This document shows positions 9,199 through 17,871 of a DNA stretch of 64,000 bases, piece by piece. The notes beneath the pieces are model-generated. The model saw only the letters and a list, made by a program, of their open reading frames with translations. It did no database searches and was not told the origin of the DNA. A program made the translations under genes and the position numbers. The stretch is from NCBI RefSeq assembly GCF_900119845.1, contig NZ_FPKU01000001.1:963528-1027527 (forward strand), read 5' to 3'. This DNA is from Devosia enhydra (lineage in GTDB: Bacteria > Pseudomonadota > Alphaproteobacteria > Rhizobiales > Devosiaceae). The stretch's first letter is position 1. Every line of letters starts with the position of its first letter.

Positions 9199-9222
9199 GG
9201 GCGCGATCAACCGCACCCTTTT
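9199..9222 (+). terminator. likely rho-independent terminator of carA
   Basis: An imperfect hairpin (GGG C GCG, loop ATCAAC, CGC A CCC) is followed by TTTTGCTTT, 31 bases after the carA stop codon. The stem is short with one mismatch. Confidence 0.5.
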
Positions 9223-9228
9223 GCTTTG

Positions 9229-9465
9229 TCAGAGACCGAGCTTGGCCACCAGCGCCTCGAACTCCTGCTGGTTGAGCTGCCCGCTGCCATCGGTATCGGC
9301 GGCTGTGAAGTCAGCCTCGCTGAGATCGGGAATGACCACCCGGCCCTCCCTGAGGCTGACGCTGCCGTCCTGGTCGGCATCGACTGATTCGAAATCGCCG
9401 ATGCTCTGCGCGATTGCCGGCACCGTCAGTGCAACCACCGCCATCGCGGCCAGAATTGTCCTCAT
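9229..9465 (-). CDS. small secreted EF-hand calcium-binding protein
   Basis: A 78-residue protein with a signal peptide (MRTILAAMAVVALTVPAIAQ, cleavage after AQ) and two EF-hand loops, DADQDGSVSLRE and DTDGSGQLNQQE, with Asp/Asn/Glu ligands at the expected positions 1, 3, 5 and 12. It is probably a periplasmic calcium-binding protein. The ATG at 9465 is preferred because the signal peptide begins there and GGGAG lies upstream; the longer frame to 9636 has no such support. No operon partner is evident. Confidence 0.8.
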   Translation of the reverse strand: MRTILAAMAVVALTVPAIAQSIGDFESVDADQDGSVSLREGRVVIPDLSEADFTAADTDGSGQLNQQEFEALVAKLGL

Positions 9466-9636
9466 CGCTTTTCGCTCTCCCTTATGGTGTCGAAACGTGC
9501 GCGGTGCCGATGCTGGCATCGGCGGCCGGCCGGATGCCGGCTCAGGTTTCCTCCCCCGCGCGCCGCGATCAGTCTGCGGCGATTTTCGCTTGAGGACCAG
9601 TCTTCGGGCCTGCGACAATGTCGCATCGTCCGACAA

Positions 9637-10146
9637 TCAGCGCCAGAGCGTCAGCAGCGCGCCGTCCGGCCCGGTCACCGGATCGCAGGTCGGCAGCGCG
9701 AGGCCTGCGATGCGCTTGTCGGCGGCGGGGCGGTCGGCGGGCAGCCCACGCATCACGTCCCAGTCCTCCTGCCCCAGCGGATAGGCTCCCACGAGCTTGA
9801 ACCCGCCTGACGTTGCGACGCGGCGATGCGCCACCCCGGCGGGGATGACGATGATGTCGCCCCGCGCCACATGCACATACTGCCCCTTCGGCCCGCCCAT
9901 CTGCAGCGTCGCTTCTCCGGCTATGACGCCGAGCGTCTCATGGGCAGTCGAATGATAGTGGTGGTAGTCGAAGACGCTGTCGCGCCACAGCGGCACCCAG
10001 TCATTGCTCCGGAAATGCGCCTCCATCGCTTCTGCCGTGGCCGAAAGAGCCGCGCTCGGCTCGCAATAGATCAGCACCGGGAACCGGCTGTTGGGAAAGC
10101 TGCCGTCATCGTCAAAACTCAGGACCTGCGGCGCGGCCTCAGACAT
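9637..10146 (-). CDS. cupin-domain protein
   Basis: A 169-residue cupin (double-stranded beta-helix). The metal-site motifs are visible as YHHYHSTAHETLGVIAGEATLQMGG (first block, three histidines and a glutamate) and PAGVAHRRV (second block). Sequence layout resembles the YjlB-type cupins of unknown substrate. The ATG at 10146 lies inside the last codons of the upstream metallopeptidase gene (overlap ATGTCTGA), which suggests translational coupling; an alternative ATG at 10176 would deepen the overlap and also lacks a clear ribosome site. Confidence 0.75.
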   Translation of the reverse strand: MSEAAPQVLSFDDDGSFPNSRFPVLIYCEPSAALSATAEAMEAHFRSNDWVPLWRDSVFDYHHYHSTAHETLGVIAGEATLQMGGPKGQYVHVARGDIIVIPAGVAHRRVATSGGFKLVGAYPLGQEDWDVMRGLPADRPAADKRIAGLALPTCDPVTGPDGALLTLWR

Positions 10147-11080
10147 TTGCGGCGAAGGTGTCGCACTGGCTGACATCGCCGGTCTGGAAGCCGCGCTGGA
10201 ACCACGTCATGCGCTGCTGGCTCGTGCCGTGATTGAAGGTCTTGGGCACGGCATAGCCCTGCATGCGCTCCTGCAAGGTGTCATCGCCGATCTGGTCGGC
10301 GGCGTTGATCGCCTCCTCGATGTCGCCATTTTCCAGCAGGTTCTGCTGCCCGGCGTAATTGGCCCAGATGCCGGCATAGCAATCGGCCTGCAGCTCGATC
10401 CTCACCGACCAGCGATTGGCCTCTTCCTGCGACAGGCCCTGCCGGGCGCGATTGAACTCGGGCAAAATCCCGGTCACCTGCTGAACGTGATGACCGACCT
10501 CGTGCGCCAGCACATAGGCCTGCGCGAAATCGCCGGGTGCGCCGAACTGGCTGCGCAGCTCGTCATAGAACGACAGGTCGATATAGACCGACTGGTCGAC
10601 CGGGCAATAGAACGGACCGGTGCGCGCATCGGCCACCCCGCATCCCGAATTGGTCTGGGCGGTGAACAGGATGACCTGGGGCGGGGTGTAGTCGAGATTG
10701 TTCTGCGCGAACACATCCTCCCACAACCGCTCGTTCTCGCGCACCACCACGCCGACGAAATCGGCAAGCTCATCCTCGCCGGCTTCGGGAAGCGGCCGAC
10801 TCTGCGCCGAGCTGCCGGCCGGCGCCACGGCCCCGCCGCCACCGGTCAGCATGTCGAGCGGGTTCTGCCCGGTCGCAAACCAGATGATGCCGAGAATGAC
10901 GATAATCCCGACAATCCCGCCGATGCCTCCGCCACCGGCCCGCCCGGTCGGGATGGGCAGGCGCATGCCCCCGCCATTGCGGCCGAAGGGGTTGCCGCCC
11001 ATGCGGCCGAACCCGCCCATTCCCCCCGTGCCTCGACGGTCCTGGATGTTCGAGCTGCGCTCGCGTCCGCGCCACTTCAT
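10139..11080 (-). CDS. YpfJ-type putative neutral zinc metallopeptidase
   Basis: A 313-residue protein of the YpfJ family. It starts with the family signature MKWRGRERSSNIQDRRG, followed by a Gly-rich stretch, one membrane helix (about residues 42-62) and a large periplasmic domain with HEVGHHVQ, an HExxH-like zinc site in which the glutamate and both histidines are kept. Several cysteines (SGCG, FYCPVDQ, DCYAG, QCDTF) probably form disulfides. Proteolytic activity is predicted, not proven, for the family. It is co-transcribed with the downstream cupin gene and divergent from the phosphodiesterase gene. Confidence 0.88.
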   Translation of the reverse strand: MKWRGRERSSNIQDRRGTGGMGGFGRMGGNPFGRNGGGMRLPIPTGRAGGGGIGGIVGIIVILGIIWFATGQNPLDMLTGGGGAVAPAGSSAQSRPLPEAGEDELADFVGVVVRENERLWEDVFAQNNLDYTPPQVILFTAQTNSGCGVADARTGPFYCPVDQSVYIDLSFYDELRSQFGAPGDFAQAYVLAHEVGHHVQQVTGILPEFNRARQGLSQEEANRWSVRIELQADCYAGIWANYAGQQNLLENGDIEEAINAADQIGDDTLQERMQGYAVPKTFNHGTSQQRMTWFQRGFQTGDVSQCDTFAANV

Positions 11081-11203
11081 GGTGATCTCCCTCTGCTCGG
11101 CCCAAGACTAGCCTTTCGGCAATCGCTTGGGGAGCCATGCCCCGGTGCTGCCAAACTCGCTTGGGGCCGCCGAAGTTCCGGCCGAAACCGCCACGGCAAG
11201 AAT

Positions 11204-11232
11204 TTGACCAGATGGTCGAAATATTCCTAGGA
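11204..11232 (+). promoter_or_regulatory. candidate sigma-70 promoter of the phosphodiesterase gene, with inverted repeat
   Basis: TTGACC at 11204-11209 and CTAGGA at 11227-11232 are separated by 17 bases, a good housekeeping promoter. The segment TTTGACCAGATGGTCGAAA overlapping the -35 box is an inverted repeat (GACCA/TGGTC), so a regulator may bind there. Start of translation is 112 bases downstream. Confidence 0.45.
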
Positions 11233-11344
11233 TGCGGCGTCCGTCACGGCCGCGTCACCATGCCGGAACTAGAACCACGCATCGCACCCGCCTGCCGATC
11301 CGGCCGGCACCGGCGCTGCTCGCAGCGCAACCAAGGAGAACCCG

Positions 11345-13333
11345 ATGAAACGTGACTATGTCCTGTCCCGACGTGCCTTCATCGCAGGCACCGCGAGCGC
11401 CGGAGCGGCCCTGACCATCCTGCACCCCTTCGCCGTTCAGGCGCAGGAAAACGAAGCGCATCTGCGTATCATGGAAACCACCGACCTGCATGTGGCGGTG
11501 TTCCCATACGACTACTATGCCGACGCTGCCAACGACACGCTGGGCCTTGCCCGCACCGCGGCGATCATCGAGCAAATCCGCGCAGAAGCCGGCAATTCCC
11601 TGCTGTTCGACAATGGCGACCTGATCCAGGGCAACCCGATGGGCGACTATATCGCCTACGAAAAGGGTCTCGCCGAAGGCACCGTGCACCCGATGATCGC
11701 GGCCATGAACACACTCGGCTATGACGCGGCGACGCTGGGCAATCACGAGTTCAACTATGGCCTCGACTACCTCGCGGCCGCAGTCGACGACGCCGATTTC
11801 CCCTTCGTTTCCGCCAACATCGTCGATGGCCCGGAACTCGGGGCCGACGCCACCACCGACAAGACCCTCTTTCCGCCCTATCGCATCATCGAAAAGCAGA
11901 TCGTCGACGGCACCGGCGCGAGCCACCCGATCCGCATCGGCGTCATCGGCTTCGTGCCGCCCCAGATCCTTACCTGGGATGCCACTCACCTCACCGGCAA
12001 GGTCGCCGTCCGCGACATCGTCGAGACTGCACAGGCCTTTGTGCCCAGGATGCGCGAAGAGGGCGCCGATATCATCGTCGCCCTTTCCCACTCCGGCATC
12101 GTCGCGGGCCCGCATGTGCCGGGCATGGAAAACGCCTCGCTCCAGCTCGCCGCCGTCGAGGGCATCGATGTGGTGCTTACCGGCCACCACCACCTGGTTT
12201 TCCCCGGCCCCAACTATGCCGATATCGAGGGCGCCGACATCGCGGCGGGCACGCTCAACGGCAAGCCGGCCGTCATGCCCGGCTTCTGGGGCAGCCATAT
12301 GGGGCTGATCGACCTGCTGCTGCGCCGCAGCGCCGATGGCACCTGGACCATCGCCTCGCACACCTCGGAAGCCCGGCCGATCTCCGAGCGTGTCGATGGC
12401 AAGGTGCGGGCCCTGGTCGAATCGGTCCCGACCGTCCTCGCCGCCGCCCAGACCGACCATGACGAGACCCTCGCCTATGTCCGCCGCGCCGTCGGCGAGA
12501 CGGCCGCGCCGCTGCACTCCTATTTCGCGCTCGTCGCCGACGATCCGTCCGTGCAGATCGTCAACATCGCGCAGAAATGGTACATCGAGCAGATGATGAA
12601 GGGCACCGAATGGGAGGCCTTGCCGATCCTCTCCGCGGCTGCGCCCTTCAAGGCCGGTGGTCGCGGCGGCCCGGAATATTACACCGACGTGCCGGTGGGC
12701 CCCGTGGCGATCAAGAACGTCGCCGACCTCTATCTCTATCCCAACACCATCCATTCGGTGGTGATCACCGGGGCCGACGTCAAGAACTGGCTCGAACGCG
12801 CCGCCGGCATGTTCAACCAGGTCGAGCCCGGCGCAACCGACGCACCGCTGATCAACCCCGATTTCCCATCCTACAATTTCGACGTCATCGACGGGGTCAC
12901 GTACCGCATCGACCTGAGCCAGCCCTCGCGCTACTCCTCGGATGGCAAGGAGGTGCTCAACCCCGATGCCAGCCGTATCGTCGACCTGATGTATGATGGC
13001 GCCCCCATTGATCCGGCACAGCGCTTCGTGGTGGCCACCAACAATTATCGCGCCGGCGGCGGCGGCGGCTTCCCCGGCATCAACAGCTCGGTGATCAACT
13101 TCATCGGGCCCGATACCAACCGCGACATCATCGTGCGCTACATCATCGAGAACGGCACGATCAACCCGGCCGCCGACAACAACTGGTCGCTGGCGCCCAT
13201 GCCCGGCACCACGGTTCTGTTCGAGACCGGGCCAAAGGCGGCTGGGCTCGTCGCAGACGTCAAGGCGGTCAGGATTGAACCGACCGGCCAGACCAGCGAC
13301 ACCGGCTTCGGCATCTACCGCATCACGCTTTAA
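11345..13333 (+). CDS. cpdB: Tat-exported 2',3'-cyclic-nucleotide 2'-phosphodiesterase/3'-nucleotidase
   Basis: A 662-residue periplasmic metallophosphoesterase that releases nucleosides and phosphate from external 2',3'-cyclic nucleotides and 3'-nucleotides. The N-terminus has a twin-arginine motif (SRRAFIA, residues 8-14) and a hydrophobic stretch. Metal ligands are visible as TTDLHV (D47, H49), NGDLIQG (D92), GNHEFNYG (N133, H134) and GHHH (near 280). The C-terminal half is the 5'-nucleotidase C-terminal domain with [19 protein letters not shown] precedes the ATG. It is monocistronic and ends at a strong hairpin. Confidence 0.9.
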   Translation: MKRDYVLSRRAFIAGTASAGAALTILHPFAVQAQENEAHLRIMETTDLHVAVFPYDYYADAANDTLGLARTAAIIEQIRAEAGNSLLFDNGDLIQGNPMGDYIAYEKGLAEGTVHPMIAAMNTLGYDAATLGNHEFNYGLDYLAAAVDDADFPFVSANIVDGPELGADATTDKTLFPPYRIIEKQIVDGTGASHPIRIGVIGFVPPQILTWDATHLTGKVAVRDIVETAQAFVPRMREEGADIIVALSHSGIVAGPHVPGMENASLQLAAVEGIDVVLTGHHHLVFPGPNYADIEGADIAAGTLNGKPAVMPGFWGSHMGLIDLLLRRSADGTWTIASHTSEARPISERVDGKVRALVESVPTVLAAAQTDHDETLAYVRRAVGETAAPLHSYFALVADDPSVQIVNIAQKWYIEQMMKGTEWEALPILSAAAPFKAGGRGGPEYYTDVPVGPVAIKNVADLYLYPNTIHSVVITGADVKNWLERAAGMFNQVEPGATDAPLINPDFPSYNFDVIDGVTYRIDLSQPSRYSSDGKEVLNPDASRIVDLMYDGAPIDPAQRFVVATNNYRAGGGGGFPGINSSVINFIGPDTNRDIIVRYIIENGTINPAADNNWSLAPMPGTTVLFETGPKAAGLVADVKAVRIEPTGQTSDTGFGIYRITL

Positions 13334-13341
13334 AAAAGGAA

Positions 13342-13367
13342 GGCGGCCCTCCGTGAGGAGGGCCGCC
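13342..13367. terminator. bidirectional terminator hairpin
   Basis: An 11-bp perfect stem (GGCGGCCCTCC, loop GTGA) lies between the convergent phosphodiesterase gene and the small membrane protein gene. The A-run at 13332-13337 gives a T-run on the minus strand; on the plus strand the tail is weaker (TCTTGC). Confidence 0.75.
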
Positions 13368-13388
13368 TCTTGCAATCGTCCGGATGGA

Positions 13389-13586
13389 TTACTGCCCGTC
13401 CGGAACGACGTCCACGCTGACGGCGGGCACGTCGACATCGAGCGTGCCGCTTGCGCCGCCATTATTGTTGGCAAGGAAAATATATCCGATACCGATTGCC
13501 GCAAGAATTACCACAACGGCGAGAATGACTGCTGCTCCGCCGCCGCCACGCTCGACGATGACTGTTTCGCGCTCCGGGATTGCCAT
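13389..13586 (-). CDS. small single-pass membrane protein, MAIPERETV family
   Basis: A 65-residue protein starting MAIPERETVIVERGGGG, followed by one hydrophobic helix (about 19-40) and a short tail GGASGTLDVDVPAVSVDVV. It is a paralogue of the 120-residue protein at 42303-42665, which begins with the same nine residues and has the same order of parts. The ATG at 13586 has AAAGGAG 7 bases upstream. An EcfG-type promoter (GGAAC-N16-CGTT) lies 30 bases upstream, so expression in the general stress response is predicted. Function is unknown. Confidence 0.8.
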   Translation of the reverse strand: MAIPERETVIVERGGGGAAVILAVVVILAAIGIGYIFLANNNGGASGTLDVDVPAVSVDVVPDGQ

Positions 13587-13615
13587 GTCCAAGCTCCTTT
13601 GATCTTCGGCCTGAT

Positions 13616-13640
13616 AACGGCTGGCCCATCGGCCGGTTCC
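13616..13640 (-). promoter_or_regulatory. EcfG-type general-stress promoter
   Basis: On the minus strand GGAAC, 16 bases, then CGTT, ending 30 bases before the ATG of the small membrane protein. This matches the known alphaproteobacterial EcfG consensus exactly. Confidence 0.75.
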
Positions 13641-13720
13641 CCGACGCCACAAAATCTTGCTTTACGGCCGCGCCCCTGCCCGCTACCTGCCGATGCCGGT
13701 AATCCGGACGGAGCCGTTTC

Positions 13721-14173
13721 ATGCTTATATTTCGCGATGCCGAAGCCGATGACCTGCCCTTTATCGTCGGGCTCTCGATCGCCTCGGCGGTCGGCAGCGC
13801 GCCGGACGCAGGCCAGGACTGGTCGGGGCCGGGCTATCGCGCCGCTCTTGCCGCCATCACCGCCGATCCCAACCAGCGGCTGGTGATCGTGGAGCGTGAT
13901 GGCGCGCGCGTCGGCACGCTGCAACTGAGCTTCATTCCCGGCGTTCTGCGCGGCGGCATGTGGCGGCTTCTGCTCGAAAGCGTCCATGTCGTGCCCGAAG
14001 CGCGCTCGCAGGGCATCGGCGCCCGGATGATCGGCTGGGCGATGGACGAGGCGCGGGCTCGCGGCTGCGGCCTCGTGCAGCTCACCTCCAACAAGGCTAG
14101 GCTCGACGCGCACCGGTTTTACCGGCGTCTCGGCTTCGAGCAGAGCCATGAGGGGTTCAAGTTCTGGCTGTGA
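13721..14173 (+). CDS. GNAT family N-acetyltransferase
   Basis: A 150-residue acyltransferase. The core acetyl-CoA binding motif is ARSQGIGARMIGWAMDEA (about residues 91-108), preceded by the beta-strand LLLESVHVVPE and followed by the family's C-terminal pattern DAHRFYRRLGFE. The acceptor is unknown. It overlaps the next gene, an EamA transporter, by GTGA, so the two are probably co-translated and could act on the same metabolite. Confidence 0.85.
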   Translation: MLIFRDAEADDLPFIVGLSIASAVGSAPDAGQDWSGPGYRAALAAITADPNQRLVIVERDGARVGTLQLSFIPGVLRGGMWRLLLESVHVVPEARSQGIGARMIGWAMDEARARGCGLVQLTSNKARLDAHRFYRRLGFEQSHEGFKFWL

Positions 14174-15060
14174 GCACCCGCAAGCCTTCCGCCCTGCCCA
14201 CCCTGATCGGCTTTGGCGCCGTGCTGCTCTGGTCGCTGCTGGCGGTGATGACAGCGGCAAGCGGCAGCGTGCCGCCCTTCCAGCTCCTCGCCATGACCTT
14301 CGCCATCGGCAGCCTGGCGAGCATGGCGCTCTGGCCCTTTCGCCCCGGCGCCGCCAAGGCGCTCCGTCAGCCCGCGCTCGCCTGGATGGTCGGGGTGGGC
14401 GGGCTTTTCGGCTATCATTTCCTCTACTTCACGGCCTTGCGCAACGCGCCGCCCGTGGAGGCCGGGCTTCTGAACTATCTCTGGCCGATGCTCATAGTGC
14501 TGTTCTCGGCCCTGCTGCCGGGCGAAAGGCTGCGATGGCACCATGTGGCAGGAGCCGCGATCGCCCTTTGCGGCGCCGTCATCGTTGTTGCGAGCGGCAG
14601 CGACGGCCTCACCATCCGTGCCGAATATGCCCTGGGCTATGGCGCGGCCCTGCTCGCCGCCATCTTCTGGGCCGCCTATTCGGTGCTGTCGCGCAAGCTT
14701 GCCGATGTGCCCACCGATGCGGTCACCGGCTTCTGTCTCGTCACGGCACTCTTGTCGGCCGCCTGCCATCTTGCGCTTGAAACGACCGTCTGGCCGGCGA
14801 GCACACTCGAATGGCTGGCCGTGATCGGCCTCGGGCTCGGGCCCGTCGGCCTTGCCTTTTATGCTTGGGATATCGGGGTCAAGCGCGGCGACATCCAGGT
14901 GCTCGGCGCCGCCTCCTACGCGGCGCCGCTGCTTTCGACGCTGCTGCTCGTGGTCTTCGGCTATGCCAGCCTGACCCCCGCGATCCTAGTCGCCGGGCTG
15001 CTCATAACTCTCGGCGCTGTGCTGGCAGCGCGCGACATGCTGTTCACGCGCCGCCGCTGA
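14170..15060 (+). CDS. EamA/DMT family transporter
   Basis: A 296-residue membrane protein with ten hydrophobic segments arranged as two EamA repeats of five helices each, the drug/metabolite transporter layout. Segments such as LWPMLIVLFSALLPGERLRW (end of the first repeat) and GAASYAAPLLSTLLLVVFGY (second repeat) are typical and recall the YddG-like aromatic amino-acid exporters. Start is GTG at 14170, overlapping the acetyltransferase stop. Substrate is not known; co-expression with an acetyltransferase hints at export of a modified metabolite. Confidence 0.85.
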   Translation: MSTRKPSALPTLIGFGAVLLWSLLAVMTAASGSVPPFQLLAMTFAIGSLASMALWPFRPGAAKALRQPALAWMVGVGGLFGYHFLYFTALRNAPPVEAGLLNYLWPMLIVLFSALLPGERLRWHHVAGAAIALCGAVIVVASGSDGLTIRAEYALGYGAALLAAIFWAAYSVLSRKLADVPTDAVTGFCLVTALLSAACHLALETTVWPASTLEWLAVIGLGLGPVGLAFYAWDIGVKRGDIQVLGAASYAAPLLSTLLLVVFGYASLTPAILVAGLLITLGAVLAARDMLFTRRR

Positions 15061-15072
15061 AAGAGGACCAAC

Positions 15073-15906
15073 TCAGCGCAGGTTGACGTTTTCCGGCTTC
15101 GGCCCGCGCTTGCCGTTCACGTCGTCGAGTTCGGCGATCGCCGCCATCTCCTCGGGCGCGAGGCTGAAGTCGAAGACGTCGAAATTCTCGGCGATGCGCC
15201 CCGGCGTTACGGACTTGGGGATCACGATCAGCCCCTGGTCGAGATGCCAGCGCAGCATCACCTGCGCAGTGGTCTTGTCATGTTTGTCGGCGATTTCCGT
15301 CAGCACGGGATGGCTGAAGAACTCGCCGCGCCCCAGGGGGCTCCAGCTCTCGATGGCGATATTGTGCGCCGCGTGGATCGCGCGCACGCCGCGCTGCTGA
15401 TAGCCCGGATGCAGCTCGATCTGGTTGACCACCGGCACCACCCCGGTCTCCCCGATGATGCGCTCGAGATGCTCGGGCAGGAAGTTGGAGACGCCGACGG
15501 AGCGCACCCGCCCCTCTTCGCGCAGCCTCACCATGGCCTTCCAGCTCTCCACATAGCGGTCGGTCGCCGGCATCGGCCAATGGATGAGGAACAGGTCCAT
15601 CACCGCGATGCCCAGCCGCGCCATGCTTTCATCGAAGCTCGACAGCGTCGAATCATAGCCCTGGTTGCGGTTGTGCAGCTTGGAGGTGATGTAGAGCCGG
15701 TCGCGCGCGCAGTCGCTCTCGCGGATCGCGATGCCGACGCCCGCCTCGTTCTCATAGGCCTGCGCAGTATCGATCAGGCGATAGCCCACGCGAATCGCCT
15801 CGCCGACGGCCGCCGGCGCCTCTGCGTCGGGCACCTGCCACACGCCGAAGCCAAGTTGCGGAATGCTCGTGCCGTCGTTGAGCGTGATGCGGGGCTGCTG
15901 GGGCAT
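15073..15906 (-). CDS. aldo/keto reductase
   Basis: A 277-residue (alpha/beta)8-barrel NADPH-dependent oxidoreductase. The catalytic tetrad is complete: D46 and Y51 (LIDTAQAYENE), K76 (ITSKL) and H109 (FLIHWP). The C-terminal IPKSVTPGRIAEN is the NADPH phosphate-binding site. Closest in feel to 2,5-diketo-gluconate reductase-type enzymes (DkgA), but the substrate range of this family is broad. It is convergent with the EamA gene, 12 bases apart, and has no operon partner. Confidence 0.9.
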   Translation of the reverse strand: MPQQPRITLNDGTSIPQLGFGVWQVPDAEAPAAVGEAIRVGYRLIDTAQAYENEAGVGIAIRESDCARDRLYITSKLHNRNQGYDSTLSSFDESMARLGIAVMDLFLIHWPMPATDRYVESWKAMVRLREEGRVRSVGVSNFLPEHLERIIGETGVVPVVNQIELHPGYQQRGVRAIHAAHNIAIESWSPLGRGEFFSHPVLTEIADKHDKTTAQVMLRWHLDQGLIVIPKSVTPGRIAENFDVFDFSLAPEEMAAIAELDDVNGKRGPKPENVNLR

Positions 15907-16006
15907 CTTCGTCCTCTTTGCTTCAATAGCCTTGACCTGCGCCCTTGGGCGCGACGGCGCGACTAGACAGCATCACGGAACATCGATCAACCGCCGGGCC
16001 GACGCT

Positions 16007-17224
16007 TCAGCGTACCAGCGCCCCATCGTTTGCCCGCTCGAGCACCGACGCAGCAACCGCTCCGGCATGCCGCACGGCCGCTTCGCTGAGGGTGGGATGC
16101 AGCAGGAACGCGAGGCTCGTCTCGCCCAGCTCGCGCGCATTGGGCAGCGGCGACGCCGGCCGCCACGGCGTGCCGTCAAAGGCCTTTTCGCGATAGACCT
16201 CGCTGCACGATCCCGAAAAGCACGGCACTCCGGCAGCGCTGATCTCGGAGACGATCCGCTCCCGCGTCCAGCCCGGCCCGAGCCGGGTCGGGTCGAGATA
16301 AGCGTAGAACCGATACTGCGCGTGAACCTCCGGCCCGTCGGCAGTATCGAAGCGGGCCTGCGGCATGCGGATCACGCCGCGCTGCTCGGCACCGGCGAGG
16401 GCCTCGGCAAGGGCGCGTGCCAGCGCGTTGCGCCGCGGGGTCCAGTCCGCCATCCGGGCCAGCTGGATGCGCCCGAGCACCGCCTGAATCTCGAGCATCC
16501 GCCAGTTGGTGCCGAAACTCTCATGCAGCCAGCGAAATCCCGGCGGATGCTGGCGGTTGTAGACCGCATCCCAATCCTTGCCATGGTCCTTGAACGACCA
16601 CATCCGGCGCCACAGCGCCTCGTCATTGGTCGTGACCATGCCGCCTTCGCCGCCCGTGGTCATGATTTTGTCCTGGCAGAACGACCACGCCGCAACATGT
16701 CCGATGCTGCCCACCGACCGGCCACGATAGCGCGCGCCATGGGCCTGGGCGCAATCCTCGATGACGAACAGCCCATGCGCCTCGGCCAGCGCCATGATCG
16801 GGTCCATCTCGCAGGGCCAGCCGCCGAGATGCACGGGGACGATCGCCTTCGTCCGCGGCGTGATCATCGGCGCGATCGTCTCGGCAGTGATATTGCCGCT
16901 GTCGCGGTCAATATCGGCAAACACCGGCGTCGCGCCGGCATTCACCACGCTCGACACCGAGGCAAGGAACGTGCGCGGCGTCACGATCACCTCGTCGCCC
17001 GACCCGATGCCCAGCCCCTCGAGCGCCAGATCGAGGGCCACCGTGCCATTGGTCAGCGCGATCGCGTGACGGGTCCCGACCCAGCGCGCGAACTCCGTTT
17101 CGAAGTCGCGGCATTCGGTCCCGGTCCAGTAATTGACCTTGCCCGAGGCCAGTACCCGCGTCACCGCAGCGATTTCTTCCGCGCTGTAATGCGGCCACGG
17201 AGCGTAGTCGGGAATACTGGCCAT
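16007..17224 (-). CDS. DegT/DnrJ/EryC1/StrS family sugar aminotransferase (PglE-like)
   Basis: A 405-residue PLP-dependent enzyme that would transfer an amino group to a nucleotide keto-sugar. Visible marks: KVNYWTG near the N-terminus, ALTNGTVALDLAL, EDCAQAHGA, and SFCQDKIMTTGGEGG, where the lysine binds PLP. It is the last gene of a four-gene operon with a glycosyltransferase, a PglC-like and a PglD-like gene, spaced 2 bases from the latter. By analogy with the Campylobacter pgl pathway the set could make a diacetamido-sugar such as bacillosamine, but no 4,6-dehydratase (PglF) is in the window. Confidence 0.88.
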   Translation of the reverse strand: MASIPDYAPWPHYSAEEIAAVTRVLASGKVNYWTGTECRDFETEFARWVGTRHAIALTNGTVALDLALEGLGIGSGDEVIVTPRTFLASVSSVVNAGATPVFADIDRDSGNITAETIAPMITPRTKAIVPVHLGGWPCEMDPIMALAEAHGLFVIEDCAQAHGARYRGRSVGSIGHVAAWSFCQDKIMTTGGEGGMVTTNDEALWRRMWSFKDHGKDWDAVYNRQHPPGFRWLHESFGTNWRMLEIQAVLGRIQLARMADWTPRRNALARALAEALAGAEQRGVIRMPQARFDTADGPEVHAQYRFYAYLDPTRLGPGWTRERIVSEISAAGVPCFSGSCSEVYREKAFDGTPWRPASPLPNARELGETSLAFLLHPTLSEAAVRHAGAVAASVLERANDGALVR

Positions 17225-17226
17225 TG

Positions 17227-17868
17227 TCAGTCTTTCGGTCGAGCGGGAACACCGATCATCACGCTACCGGCTTCGACATCCTTCGTCACTACCGCGCCCA
17301 TGCCGATGATGGCTCCCGCCCCGATGCGCAACGGCCTGCCGGGCGTGCCCTGCCGGATCACCGCGCCGGCCCCGATATAGGCGCCCTCGCCCACCACCAC
17401 ATTGCCGTTGCAGCGCACGCCCGGCGCAAGCGTCACGTAATCGCCGAGCACGCAATCATGGGCCACATAGCAATGGGCGTTGATCTGCACGAAATCGCCG
17501 ATGACGGTATCCGCCCCAATGAGCGAAAACGGCCCGATACAGGCGCCCTCCCCGATCCGGGCGCGCTCCAGCACCTGGGTGGGCGGCGCGATCAGCGTCT
17601 CGAACCCCACGCCGGCCGACCGGCATCGCTCGCCGATCCGCCGGCGCAGCGTCGCATCGGCAAGAGAAATGAGCACGCTTCTCGACTCGGTCGGAAGCTC
17701 CAGAAAACCGGGCCAGTCCACCACCTCATGGCCCTCGACCACCGGGCGCGGCTGGCCATCGTCGATGAACACATGCCGGATCGCGCCGGGGTCGAAGGGC
17801 ATGGCGCGCAGCATCGACATCACTTCGCGGCCCATGCCGCCCGCGCCATAGATGCCGATCAGCCGCAT
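17227..17868 (-). CDS. NeuD/PglD family sugar acetyltransferase
   Basis: A 213-residue left-handed beta-helix acyltransferase. The N-terminal Rossmann-like part starts GIYGAGGMGREV; hexapeptide repeats run from about residue 100 to 190 (for example IGEGACIGPFSLIGADTVIG), with the presumed catalytic histidine in YVAHDCVLGDYV. It ends with GVPARPKD, typical of the family. In PglD the enzyme acetylates the amino group installed by PglE; the gene order here supports the same role. It is tightly packed between the sugar-transferase and aminotransferase genes. Confidence 0.88.
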   Translation of the reverse strand: MRLIGIYGAGGMGREVMSMLRAMPFDPGAIRHVFIDDGQPRPVVEGHEVVDWPGFLELPTESRSVLISLADATLRRRIGERCRSAGVGFETLIAPPTQVLERARIGEGACIGPFSLIGADTVIGDFVQINAHCYVAHDCVLGDYVTLAPGVRCNGNVVVGEGAYIGAGAVIRQGTPGRPLRIGAGAIIGMGAVVTKDVEAGSVMIGVPARPKD

Positions 17869-17871
17869 CCT

